Positions 1 to 6,087 are shown, numbered from the stretch's first letter. The stretch is DNA of 8,172 nucleotides from Acidobacteriota bacterium (GCA_947465275.1 CANIAI010000093.1:1-8172), one strand, 5' to 3'. Made by a program: numbers and translations. Notes: a model not told the origin generated them from the letters alone.

Positions 1-241
1 CCGAGCGCGGTCCCAGCGGCAGCGTGCGCAGGTTCTCGAGGCGGATGTCGGTGCCGCTGCGAACCCAGGCGCGGAAGGGGCGTCCGGCGCTGCCGCCGCG
101 CCCGACGGCGGGTGCCTGCTGCGCCTCGGCGCGTCCCGCGCCCGCAAGAGTGGCGGCGCCGCCGAGCGCGGCCGCGGCGCTGTGCTTCAGCAGATCGCGG
201 CGTCCGATCTCGGTGGGCTTCGTCTGGTCCTTGGACGTCAT
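1..241 (-). CDS. Tat-exported protein, N-terminal fragment; possibly Zn-dependent alcohol-dehydrogenase-like
   Basis: This gene runs off the left edge, so only about 80 N-terminal residues are visible. The start is ATG with GGGAG (251-255) 9 nt upstream. The N-terminus is a textbook twin-arginine signal: GRRDLLK at residues 13-19, an Ala/Gly-rich hydrophobic stretch, and a likely cleavage site AEA|QQ near residue 40. Folded, often cofactor-bearing, enzymes use this route to the periplasm. The first mature residues contain FRAWVRSGTDIRLENLRTLP, which from memory resembles the opening strand of Tat-exported Zn-dependent alcohol dehydrogenases. That assignment is an inference: the catalytic domain lies outside the window. 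The gene has the same orientation as the VOC gene 159 bp upstream, which leaves room for its own promoter. Confidence is high for a real Tat-exported protein and low for the enzyme family. Confidence 0.75.
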   Translation of the reverse strand, partial: MTSKDQTKPTEIGRRDLLKHSAAAALGGAATLAGAGRAEAQQAPAVGRGGSAGRPFRAWVRSGTDIRLENLRTLPLGPRS

Positions 242-250
242 GTCACTGTT

Positions 251-255
251 CTCCC
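251..255 (-). promoter_or_regulatory. Ribosome binding site of the Tat-exported protein
   Basis: GGGAG on the minus strand sits 9 nt before the ATG at 241-239. It supports this start, which places the twin-arginine motif in the usual position near the N-terminus. Confidence 0.6.
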
Positions 256-262
256 GGCGGTT

Positions 263-276
263 CAGCCGCGCGGCTG
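263..276. repeat. 14-bp perfect palindrome in the leader of the Tat gene
   Basis: CAGCCGCGCGGCTG is identical to its reverse complement. It lies 21 bp upstream of the Tat gene's ATG and 7 bp beyond its Shine-Dalgarno. As RNA it would form a 5-bp stem with a GCGC tetraloop close to the ribosome binding site; as DNA it could be an operator. The local G+C bias makes chance palindromes more likely, so a function is only a suggestion. Confidence 0.35.
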
Positions 277-400
277 TGTCGTGCGATACCCGGTCGGCGG
301 CACGGGCCGTGGACCGCGGGTCGGCGGAACGATCTCGCAGGGCGTCGGCCGTCGGGCGACAGGGAGACTGCGGTGCACCCGCGAAATGTGGCAGGTAGGC

Positions 401-1264
401 CTAGCGGAGCCCTTCGGTCAATTCGACGTAGGTGCCCCAGGGATCGGTGAAGAACGCCACGCCGAGTCCGTTGGGCCGCTTCTGGTACGGCACGTCGAAC
501 TTCACGCCGCTCGCCTCGAGCTTCCGGCAGAACGCCTCGAGATTGGTGATCTCGAAGCCAACGTGGTCGAGCGTGCGCCCCTTGGTCGGGCCGACCGGAT
601 CGGTGGCGTCGGAGAAGTTCAGGTTCACACCCGGCAGGTCGCCGGCGAGGTAGCGGAGACGGACGCCGGGAATCGCGCCGAAGCGCTGCTGATACCAGGC
701 GCGTGCCTTCACGTCCTCACCCTTCGGCAGGTAAAAGTGGAGGTGGTGACTCTGGATGGTGCCGACCATCGGCCGGTTGTGCCGCTCGGCGGTCTCGTCC
801 TTCTGGCCCTCGTCGAGCTTGAACGCCACCTGGTTCGCGTTCTCCTCGAACACCTCGATGTGGTCACCCGACGGCAGGTCGATGTTGCCGCTGCCGGGAC
901 GCTCGGGCGCCGTGCGGATAGCGAAGCCGGCCGCCTCCAGCGCCTTGAACGACTTCACGCGGAAGGCCATGTGGCCGACCACTGACCCATCACCCGGCTG
1001 TCGCTTCTCCGTCGTCGGCGTGAGGACGATCAGTACGCCCGGCAGCTTCAGCACGGTGCTGGCCGTGGCGCCGGTCCCCAACTGGCCGCCAGGGGTTGCC
1101 CCCAGCGTCGCCCAGAACTTGCGGTTGGCTTCCACGTCGGTGACGTAGAAGTGCAGGTGCCCCATCGCCACGCCGGCGGCGTTGGGGGCGACAATCTGCG
1201 CCTCGGCAAACGAGGCCACGAGGACGAACGCGAAGGTCGCGAGCAGGCGAAGCGTCGATTTCAT
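401..1264 (-). CDS. Exported two-domain VOC (glyoxalase/dioxygenase-fold) protein
   Basis: The 287-residue product begins with a Sec signal peptide (hydrophobic residues 5-20, likely cleavage AEA|Q after residue 22), so it should act outside the cytoplasm. Two vicinal-oxygen-chelate modules follow, roughly 32-150 and 168-287. In the second, H174 or H176 (HHLHFY), H234 (DHVGFE) and E281 (YVELTE) match the His/His/Glu metal-ligand pattern of the fold. The first has H36/H38 (GHLHFY), H98 and E137 in corresponding places. VOC proteins include glyoxalase I, extradiol dioxygenases and resistance proteins, and the substrate cannot be read here. The gene starts 16 bp after the amt stop and is probably co-transcribed with it. 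No Shine-Dalgarno is visible; TAGAAT 7 nt before the ATG suggests an additional leaderless start. Confidence is high for the fold and export, low for the reaction. Confidence 0.9.
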   Translation of the reverse strand: MKSTLRLLATFAFVLVASFAEAQIVAPNAAGVAMGHLHFYVTDVEANRKFWATLGATPGGQLGTGATASTVLKLPGVLIVLTPTTEKRQPGDGSVVGHMAFRVKSFKALEAAGFAIRTAPERPGSGNIDLPSGDHIEVFEENANQVAFKLDEGQKDETAERHNRPMVGTIQSHHLHFYLPKGEDVKARAWYQQRFGAIPGVRLRYLAGDLPGVNLNFSDATDPVGPTKGRTLDHVGFEITNLEAFCRKLEASGVKFDVPYQKRPNGLGVAFFTDPWGTYVELTEGLR

Positions 1265-1271
1265 GGCGCGA

Positions 1272-1277
1272 ATTCTA
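1272..1277 (-). promoter_or_regulatory. Candidate -10 element placed for a leaderless VOC transcript
   Basis: The minus strand reads TAGAAT, 7 nt, ATG. The hexamer matches the TATAAT consensus at five of six positions and would start transcription at or next to the A of the ATG. I see no good -35 hexamer 16-18 bp upstream, where the sequence is the end of amt. There is also no Shine-Dalgarno before this ATG. Confidence 0.35.
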
Positions 1278-1280
1278 CAT

Positions 1281-2477
1281 CTACCAGTCGCTCTCCGGCG
1301 TGGACGTGATCCTGTGGATGGTCAGGTCCGCGCCGACGTATTCCTCCTCGGGCGTCAGGCGCAGCGGCACCAGCGCGCGGATGGCACCATAGACGACGCC
1401 CCCGCCGGCCAGCGCGATCCCGATCGCGAGCGCGGTGCCCCCGAGCTGTGACGCCAGCGTCACCCCCCCGAGCCCCCCAAGCATCCGCGACCCGAAGATG
1501 CCGCACGCCACGCCGCCCCAGGCGCCGCACAGCCCGTGGAGCGGCCAGACGCCGAGCACGTCGTCCACCTTCCAGTGGTTCTGCGTCAACGTGAACATCG
1601 TCACGAAGAGGCCGCCAGCCGCGGCGCCGGTGACCAGTGCCCCGAGCGGGTGCATCAGGTCAGAGCCGGCGCACACCGCGACGAGACCGGCCAGGGGACC
1701 GTTGTGCACGAAGCCCGGGTCGTTGCGCCCCACCAGCAGCGCCACGATCGTGCCCCCCGCCATCGCCATGAGGGAGTTCACCGCGACGAGTCCGCTGATC
1801 TTCGTGATGTCCTGAGCCGACATCACGTTGAAGCCGAACCAGCCGACGGAGAGCATCCAGGCCCCCAGCGCCAGGAACGGAATGTTCGAGGGCGGGTGTG
1901 CGTTGATCTCTCCCTGCGACGTGTAGCGTCCGCTGCGCGGACCGACCAGCAGCACGGCAGCCAGGGCGACCCAGCCGCCCACGGCGTGCACGACCACCGA
2001 GCCGGCAAAGTCGTGGAATGGGGCACCGGTCGCCTGCTGGAGCCACGCCTGGATGCCGAACCGGCCATTCCAGGCGATCCCCTCGAAGATCGGATAGATG
2101 AGCCCGACGAGCAGGAACGACGCGCAGACCTGCGGCCAGAAGCGCATGCGTTCGGCGATGCCGCCCGACACGATGGCCGGCACGGCTGCCGCAAAGGTCA
2201 GCAGGAAGAAGAACCTCACCAGCCCGAGTCCGTCGTTGACCGCGAGCGCAGACGCGTTGCCGAAGAAGTTGAGACCGTAGGCAAGGCCATACCCGATGAA
2301 GAAGTACGCGACGGTCGACACACAGAAGTCGACCAGGATCTTCACCAGCGCGTTCACCTGGTTCTTGGCGCGCACCGTTCCCAGTTCGAGGAACGCGAAC
2401 CCGCCGTGCATCGCGAACACCATGATTGCGCCGAGCAACACGAACAGGACGTCCGCGCCGGTCTTCAACTCTGCCAC
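1281..2477 (-). CDS. amt: Ammonium transporter, Amt/Mep/Rh family
   Basis: This 398-residue inner-membrane protein has about eleven hydrophobic segments, normal for an Amt without a cleaved signal. It should form trimeric channels importing ammonium. Aligned by eye with E. coli AmtB, the key residues are present: conserved Asp D156, twin pore histidines H164 (SVVVHAVGGW) and H314 (WPLHGLCGAWG), gate phenylalanines F95 and F216, W136 and S220. SGGIAERMRF (104-113) and GWFGFN (212-217) are family signatures. The tail EEEYVGADLTIHRI matches the regulatory C-terminal motif that PII proteins contact. The start is GTG: TGA lies three codons upstream in frame, and GAGG (2485-2488) is 7 nt away. No glnK is adjacent, which is unusual because the two are often paired. 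The VOC gene follows after 16 bp. Family confidence is very high. Confidence 0.96.
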   Translation of the reverse strand: MAELKTGADVLFVLLGAIMVFAMHGGFAFLELGTVRAKNQVNALVKILVDFCVSTVAYFFIGYGLAYGLNFFGNASALAVNDGLGLVRFFFLLTFAAAVPAIVSGGIAERMRFWPQVCASFLLVGLIYPIFEGIAWNGRFGIQAWLQQATGAPFHDFAGSVVVHAVGGWVALAAVLLVGPRSGRYTSQGEINAHPPSNIPFLALGAWMLSVGWFGFNVMSAQDITKISGLVAVNSLMAMAGGTIVALLVGRNDPGFVHNGPLAGLVAVCAGSDLMHPLGALVTGAAAGGLFVTMFTLTQNHWKVDDVLGVWPLHGLCGAWGGVACGIFGSRMLGGLGGVTLASQLGGTALAIGIALAGGGVVYGAIRALVPLRLTPEEEYVGADLTIHRITSTPESDW

Positions 2478-2484
2478 GTAGGAT

Positions 2485-2488
2485 CCTC
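2485..2488 (-). promoter_or_regulatory. Ribosome binding site that fixes the GTG start of amt
   Basis: GAGG on the minus strand lies 7 nt before GTG (2477-2475). A nearby ATG at 2490-2488 is in another frame and cannot be the amt start. An in-frame TGA lies just upstream of the GTG. Confidence 0.6.
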
Positions 2489-2520
2489 ATCCCGCGCAGG
2501 CCTGAACCAGCGCGACTGAT

Positions 2521-2578
2521 TTGTCGACAAGACTGGTGATCCTACTTCATGGTAGCTCTACAGTGACACGTGAACGTG
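2521..2578. promoter_or_regulatory. Cluster of three dyads between the divergent amt and lipoprotein genes
   Basis: The 169-bp gap between the two divergent starts holds three short inverted repeats: TTGTCGACAA (2521-2530, a perfect 10-bp palindrome), GTAG-CT-CTAC (2552-2561) and CACGT-GA-ACGTG (2567-2578). The palindrome sits 43 bp upstream of the amt GTG, a plausible operator position. I found no convincing sigma-70 -35/-10 pair or sigma-54 (GG-N10-GC) element for amt. The best -10-like hexamer on the minus strand is TAGGAT (2544-2539). Binding of a regulator is an inference only. Confidence 0.3.
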
Positions 2579-2634
2579 GAGGGGGGCCGGCGGACGTTAG
2601 CCAATTGTAGCGACCCTGATCCGGTGGCTCGCGC

Positions 2635-2640
2635 TAGACT
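2635..2640 (+). promoter_or_regulatory. Candidate -10 element placed for a leaderless lipoprotein transcript
   Basis: TAGACT lies 6 nt upstream of the ATG at 2647. There is no Shine-Dalgarno in the CCGCCC spacer, and no good -35 at the usual distance. The position fits a transcript starting at or close to the A of the ATG, as proposed for two other genes in the window. Confidence 0.3.
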
Positions 2641-2646
2641 CCGCCC

Positions 2647-3234
2647 ATGCGTATCGTCCTGACCATGCTCTCTCTTCTGGCCCTGGTGTCCTGCGGCGAC
2701 TCGTCGCCGAGCCCCGCCGCGCCGTCGCCCACCACCACGACGCCGACGGCATCGCCAACCCTGACCGCCGCCTGGCCTGCCTCAGCACAGGGCGGTTCGT
2801 TCACCACCCCGTGTGCCGTCTCGATGAGCCTGACGCAGTCAGGCACCGCGGTCAGTGGCACGGTCACCTCGACGCAGCCCGGGTGCGCCTCGCTGTGGTT
2901 GTCCGTGGAGCAATCCACCGGCGCCACGTTCCCGACGCCGGTGACCGGCACGGTGGATGGCGGAACGGTGTCGCTCAGGGTGGTGCCACGACGGACCAAC
3001 AATGGCGTGCCGAACCAGGTGGCCCGCACCTTCATCCTGTCCGGCACCTTCACGGCTACGAGCCTGACGCTCTCGGGTCAGCTGCTGAACGTGTTCCGGT
3101 CGTGGACCGACGCCAACGGAAACTCGGTGCCAGACTGCGATCTCAGCAGCGGCGTGCCCAACGGCGAGTGCGGAGCCGCCGCCAACGTCGCGTTGGCGAC
3201 CGAGGCCTTCACCGTGACGGCGAGCCGCCCGTGA
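2647..3234 (+). CDS. Small lipoprotein of unknown function with a DxNGNxVPDCD motif
   Basis: The 195-residue product starts with a lipoprotein signal: hydrophobic residues 3-13 and lipobox LVSC with acceptor C16. Residue 17 is Gly, so no inner-membrane Asp+2 retention signal is present and the protein is probably sent to the outer membrane. A Ser/Pro/Thr linker (18-40) precedes a beta-rich domain with alternating patterns such as LTQSGTAVSGTV (62-73). Cysteines C56/C80 and C164/C175 could form disulfides. Residues 155-165 read DANGNSVPDCD, followed by NGECG. The spaced acidic residues resemble calcium-binding loops, and a similar motif occurs, as I recall, in extracellular parts of acidobacterial TonB-dependent receptors. 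No enzyme motif is visible. It is the only plus-strand gene here, diverging from amt and converging on the orphan exported gene with a 7-bp gap. Function is unknown. Confidence 0.8.
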   Translation: MRIVLTMLSLLALVSCGDSSPSPAAPSPTTTTPTASPTLTAAWPASAQGGSFTTPCAVSMSLTQSGTAVSGTVTSTQPGCASLWLSVEQSTGATFPTPVTGTVDGGTVSLRVVPRRTNNGVPNQVARTFILSGTFTATSLTLSGQLLNVFRSWTDANGNSVPDCDLSSGVPNGECGAAANVALATEAFTVTASRP

Positions 3235-3241
3235 CCGGCGC

Positions 3242-4036
3242 CTAGATCGGCTTACACGGCTTCGGCGCCCACTTGGACACATCCGGCTCGCGGCGGAAGT
3301 GCGTGCTCGTCACGAAGCGCCCGAAGAGGTATTCGGGATCGACGACCTGGGTGGTCACGCTGAACCCCTCCTGCCCCTCCGGGGCCGGAAATCGGTCGAA
3401 GTACTCGGTCATCGTGGCCTTCGGGCTGTACGGCACGCCGTTGCGACGGAGCCAGCCGCCTGACAGGTTCGTGGTGATGACCTTCAGCGAGCCGCCGGGG
3501 AGCGCCGGCCCCGCCCCGGGGATGTTGATGCCGAACGGGTTACCGGGAGGCATCGTCCGCAGCCACTCGGCGCGCGAGTCGCCCTGCAGTGACGGCGGCG
3601 CCGGACGGCGCGTGCCGCCGAAGCGCAGGAGCCTGGTCTGCTGCCCGTTGTCGCTCTCGATCTTCAGCGTCGCGTCATCGACCCACGAGATCTTCAGCCG
3701 GGTCGGCATCCGCATCAGCCCCGCGGCGCCGAACGCCTTGCACGAGCCGTCGGTCTTCGGGTCCCACGCCATCGCGAGTTCGCGGCCGGCCGGCGTGAGC
3801 GGCACGCCCGGGAAGTCGCCGCGCGGCGGGGTGATCATGCGCCACCGCCAGTCCTCATTGACGATCGACACCCAGGTGCCGGTCAGGTCGAGGGGCGCCG
3901 AAGCACGCGGCGTGGGCGGCGGTGCGGGCGGGCCACCGGCACCAGGCGCCTGCGCGGCCAGGTGAGCGGCCGACGCCATCACGGCGGCGAACATGAACGC
4001 GAAGGCGAGACGCGTCGTCATCACGGTCCGCATCAT
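3242..4036 (-). CDS. Orphan exported protein, short paralogue (third gene of the MBL module)
   Basis: I recognise no named domain in this 264-residue protein. It has a Sec signal peptide (hydrophobic 8-26, cleavage near AAQ at 27-29), a Pro/Ala/Gly linker (30-48) and one globular domain opening with LTGTW (51-55). It is clearly related to the product of 5046-6050. Both contain an ED...R...GD..G.P.T.A.R opening, GWLRRNGVP (194-202), ATMTEYFDRF (207-216), a VxDPxYL segment (232-237) and a Cys-Pro terminal motif (PKPCKPI). C99 and C261 correspond to C87 and C231 of the paralogue and might pair. The start overlaps the MBL stop (ATGA), so translation is probably coupled. GGGAGG at 4040-4045 is only 3 nt from the first ATG and 6 nt from a second at 4033-4031, so the true start may be one codon later. 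Function is unknown. Confidence 0.88.
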   Translation of the reverse strand: MMRTVMTTRLAFAFMFAAVMASAAHLAAQAPGAGGPPAPPPTPRASAPLDLTGTWVSIVNEDWRWRMITPPRGDFPGVPLTPAGRELAMAWDPKTDGSCKAFGAAGLMRMPTRLKISWVDDATLKIESDNGQQTRLLRFGGTRRPAPPSLQGDSRAEWLRTMPPGNPFGINIPGAGPALPGGSLKVITTNLSGGWLRRNGVPYSPKATMTEYFDRFPAPEGQEGFSVTTQVVDPEYLFGRFVTSTHFRREPDVSKWAPKPCKPI

Positions 4037-5046
4037 TTGCCTCCCAGCGTGCGGTAGACCGCCTCGACGAACTGGTCGGTCGTCCAGAAGCCGGTCGTCG
4101 CGCCGTAGCGTCCGTCGTAGTCGGATGTGGGACCGGCAGCCTTGATCTGCGCCAGCGTCATCCCCTTCTTCATCATCTGCTGCACACGATCCCTGATGAT
4201 CGTCACCATGTCGCGATACTCGACCACGTCGGCCTCATCGGCGATGCGGCCGTGTCCGGGGATCACCATGGTGCCCCCCTCCTGCTTGTCCTTCGGCACG
4301 GTGAGGTCGAGGATGCGGTTCAGCCCGGCGATGATGCCGTTGATGGTGCCGCCGCGCGCCGTGTCGATCACCGGGTAGCCGGTGTTGGTGTAGATGTCGC
4401 CGGTCGCGACGACGTCAGACCCCCGGAAGTGGACCAGCACGTCGCCGTCGGTGTGCGCCGCGGGCTGGTGAATCAGCCGCACCGCCTCGCCGTTGACGTA
4501 CACCTCCGTCGACTCGCCGAAGAACGTGTCTGTGGGCAGCGCGCCGGACGGGGCGGCTGGCGTGGTGCCGTCGACGCGGCTCATCCTCGTCTGCACGTTC
4601 TCGTGGGCGATGATCTCGGCGCCGCTGTCCGCGATGTCCTGCGCGACATTGCCCGCGATGATGGCGCGCCCCGCGCGCCGGAAGCGCTCGTTCCCGCCGA
4701 CGTGATCCGGATGCACGTGGGTGTTGAGCACGTAGCGGATCGGCTTGCCGCCGGAGATGCGCGCGATCTCGGCCAGGAGCTTGTCGGCCATCTGCGCGAA
4801 CTGCGTGTCGACGACGAGCACGCCGTCATCGCCCGCCTGCACGGTGACGTTGCCGCCGGCGCCCGCCAGCATCCAGACGTTCCCCTGAATCTTGAACGCG
4901 CGCACGGTGACCTGATCGAAGTTCGGGAGCGGCGGCGCCTGCTGTGCCTGCGCCGTCACGAGCACGCCGGACACAAGCGCCGTCGTGAGCGTCGCGCCGA
5001 GCACCGCGAGTCGCGGCCAGTTGATGCGAGGAGTCAGGTTCGCCAT
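4033..5046 (-). CDS. Periplasmic metallo-beta-lactamase-fold hydrolase
   Basis: The 337-residue product has a signal peptide (hydrophobic 13-31, cleavage near AQA|QQ at 32-36) and then an MBL domain. The metal ligands are all visible: H110, H112, D114 and H115 in THVHPDHVGGN, H198 (AAHTDGD), D217 (ATGDIY) and H265 (PGHGRI). This is the full dinuclear HxHxDH-H-D-H set, as in glyoxalase-II-like and quinoprotein-associated MBL proteins. A bridging Asp rather than Cys argues against a subclass B1 beta-lactamase. A helical C-terminal segment (about 270-337) could help shape the substrate site. Two paralogous orphan exported proteins flank it with overlapping stops and starts. The start is ATG in TGATG, sharing one base with the upstream stop; a GTG three bases earlier (5049) is possible, and AAGGGGG (5061-5055) could serve either. 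The substrate is unknown. Confidence 0.93.
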   Translation of the reverse strand: MANLTPRINWPRLAVLGATLTTALVSGVLVTAQAQQAPPLPNFDQVTVRAFKIQGNVWMLAGAGGNVTVQAGDDGVLVVDTQFAQMADKLLAEIARISGGKPIRYVLNTHVHPDHVGGNERFRRAGRAIIAGNVAQDIADSGAEIIAHENVQTRMSRVDGTTPAAPSGALPTDTFFGESTEVYVNGEAVRLIHQPAAHTDGDVLVHFRGSDVVATGDIYTNTGYPVIDTARGGTINGIIAGLNRILDLTVPKDKQEGGTMVIPGHGRIADEADVVEYRDMVTIIRDRVQQMMKKGMTLAQIKAAGPTSDYDGRYGATTGFWTTDQFVEAVYRTLGGK

Positions 5047-6050
5047 CACTGCCGCCCCCTTCCCCGCGCGCCACCGGCGGCCGGACCCGTGCCAGCAGCG
5101 CCGGGCCCTGCCCCACGTCCGCGCCCGGCGGGTGGAGCCGGGGGCGGGCCGAATCCCTCGTTCGGGTCGCCGATCGGCTCGAGCATCGGGAGCGACGGCA
5201 GCTTCCCCATGAATTCCGGCAGCGCCGTGCTCGCGCCGCCGGCCGCCGCTTCCTCCGGGATCTTGTGACGGTCGGCGAACTCCTTCGTCGGAAGCGCGTC
5301 GTCGATCCCGTGGTGCGGCACCTCACCGGCCTCGCGCGGCACTTCGACCGCCGGACGGCAGGGATACGGCTCCATCGTCCCATTGAGCGCCGTCGAGAAG
5401 CCGTTCGTCTTGACGAGCGGCTCCGACAGGTAGGCCGGGTCTTCGATGATCGTCACCTGCGTGAGCAGGTCGTCGTGCCGGAAGAAGCGCTCGGTCATCG
5501 TCGCGGCATCGCTGAGCGGCACGCCGTTGCGTCGCACCCAGCCGGCCTTGAGGTGCGTGGTGCGGACGACCAGCACGTCGCCTTCGAAGTGACCCGTCGA
5601 GAAACCCTGCCAGGTGTGCGGCTCGAGCTCGGACGGGTGCGGACGGCCGTCCATCCAGATATCGCGCTCCTGCGCCTGCCACTGGATGTGCGTCTTGATG
5701 CGAATAAGCTGCTGCGTCTGCGGGTCGCGCTCGTCCCAGATGCGCAGGACGCCGACGCCGCGGAAGCCGTACGTCGACGGGTGCGGCTTGCACTGGTGCT
5801 CGGGGAGCGTGAGGAGCGACGCGTCCCAGGTGTTCGCCCGCTTGCGGGCCGCGGCCGTGATCGGCAGACCCGCGTAGTCCCCGACGTTCGGGCCGGGGAT
5901 GCGCTCGATGAAGTCCTCGTCGAAGATCGGGTTCCAGTAACCCACCAGGGTGACTTGCGCCACGGCGGTTGAGGCGGCTCCGGGCGCGAGCAGGAAGACG
6001 CCCGCGGCCAGAAGCAGGCCGGCGAGGCGGAGTCGGGATGGCTGCACCAT
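5046..6050 (-). CDS. Orphan exported protein, long paralogue (first gene of the MBL module)
   Basis: The 334-residue product has a Sec signal peptide (hydrophobic 9-24, cleavage after A31 in AVA|Q). I know of no assigned function, though I recall widespread hypothetical proteins with this pattern. The mature domain opens with GYWNPIFDEDFIERIPGP, then GDYAGLPIT (57-65), WDASLLTLPEHQC (75-87), IWMDGRPHP (131-139) and HTWQGFSTG (145-153). The core GWVRRNGVP (170-178) and ATMTERFFR (183-191) are shared with the 3242-4036 product. Residues 232-300 are an extension absent from that paralogue, and 302-334 is a Pro/Gly/Ala/Arg-rich, probably disordered tail. Conserved W, H, D and R residues could suit ligand or metal binding, but no catalytic set is identifiable. 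The ATG lacks a Shine-Dalgarno and lies 7 nt after TAGAAC. It is first in an overlapping three-gene operon with the MBL enzyme. Confidence 0.9.
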   Translation of the reverse strand: MVQPSRLRLAGLLLAAGVFLLAPGAASTAVAQVTLVGYWNPIFDEDFIERIPGPNVGDYAGLPITAAARKRANTWDASLLTLPEHQCKPHPSTYGFRGVGVLRIWDERDPQTQQLIRIKTHIQWQAQERDIWMDGRPHPSELEPHTWQGFSTGHFEGDVLVVRTTHLKAGWVRRNGVPLSDAATMTERFFRHDDLLTQVTIIEDPAYLSEPLVKTNGFSTALNGTMEPYPCRPAVEVPREAGEVPHHGIDDALPTKEFADRHKIPEEAAAGGASTALPEFMGKLPSLPMLEPIGDPNEGFGPPPAPPAGRGRGAGPGAAGTGPAAGGARGRGRQ

Positions 6051-6057
6051 GCGCCCC

Positions 6058-6087
6058 GTTCTACAGCGTGGACCGGGGCGCTGTCAA
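6058..6087 (-). promoter_or_regulatory. Sigma-70-like promoter of the three-gene MBL module, apparently leaderless
   Basis: On the minus strand a perfect -35 TTGACA (6087-6082) is followed by an 18-bp spacer and -10 TAGAAC (6063-6058). Seven nucleotides then separate it from the ATG at 6050. A start site 6-8 nt after the -10 would fall on or next to the ATG, giving a message with almost no 5' untranslated region. This agrees with the absence of a Shine-Dalgarno. It is the best promoter match in the window. Confidence 0.6.

Noticed and set aside
182..985. Plus-strand open frame of 267 codons opposite the VOC gene
   Set aside because: It covers the end of the Tat gene and the VOC gene in antisense and has shadow composition. 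The minus strand encodes recognisable VOC domains with a signal peptide.
1536..2519. Plus-strand open frame of 327 codons opposite amt
   Set aside because: It is His/Arg/Asp/Glu-rich with no hydrophobic core, and mirrors the hydrophobic codons of the transporter, as expected for an antisense shadow.
2478..2646. Sigma-54/NtrC promoter for amt
   Set aside because: I looked for a GG-N10-GC core within a TGGCAC-N5-TTGC-like sequence on the minus strand and found no acceptable match.
3235..3271. GGCGCC repeats around the convergent stop codons as a shared terminator
   Set aside because: The hexamer is self-complementary and common at this G+C. The 6-bp stem would have a long loop and no T-tract.
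2839..3282. Minus-strand open frame opposite the lipoprotein gene
   Set aside because: It is Arg/Gly-rich without a signal or motif, whereas the plus strand has a lipobox and a coherent beta-rich protein.
4033..5046. Subclass B1 or B3 beta-lactamase (antibiotic resistance)
   Set aside because: The ligand set, with a bridging Asp at D217 and PGHG, is that of general dinuclear MBL hydrolases. Nothing in the context points to beta-lactam hydrolysis.
4252..5268. Plus-strand open frame of 338 codons opposite the MBL gene and its neighbour
   Set aside because: It crosses two overlapping real genes in antisense, with shadow composition and no motif.
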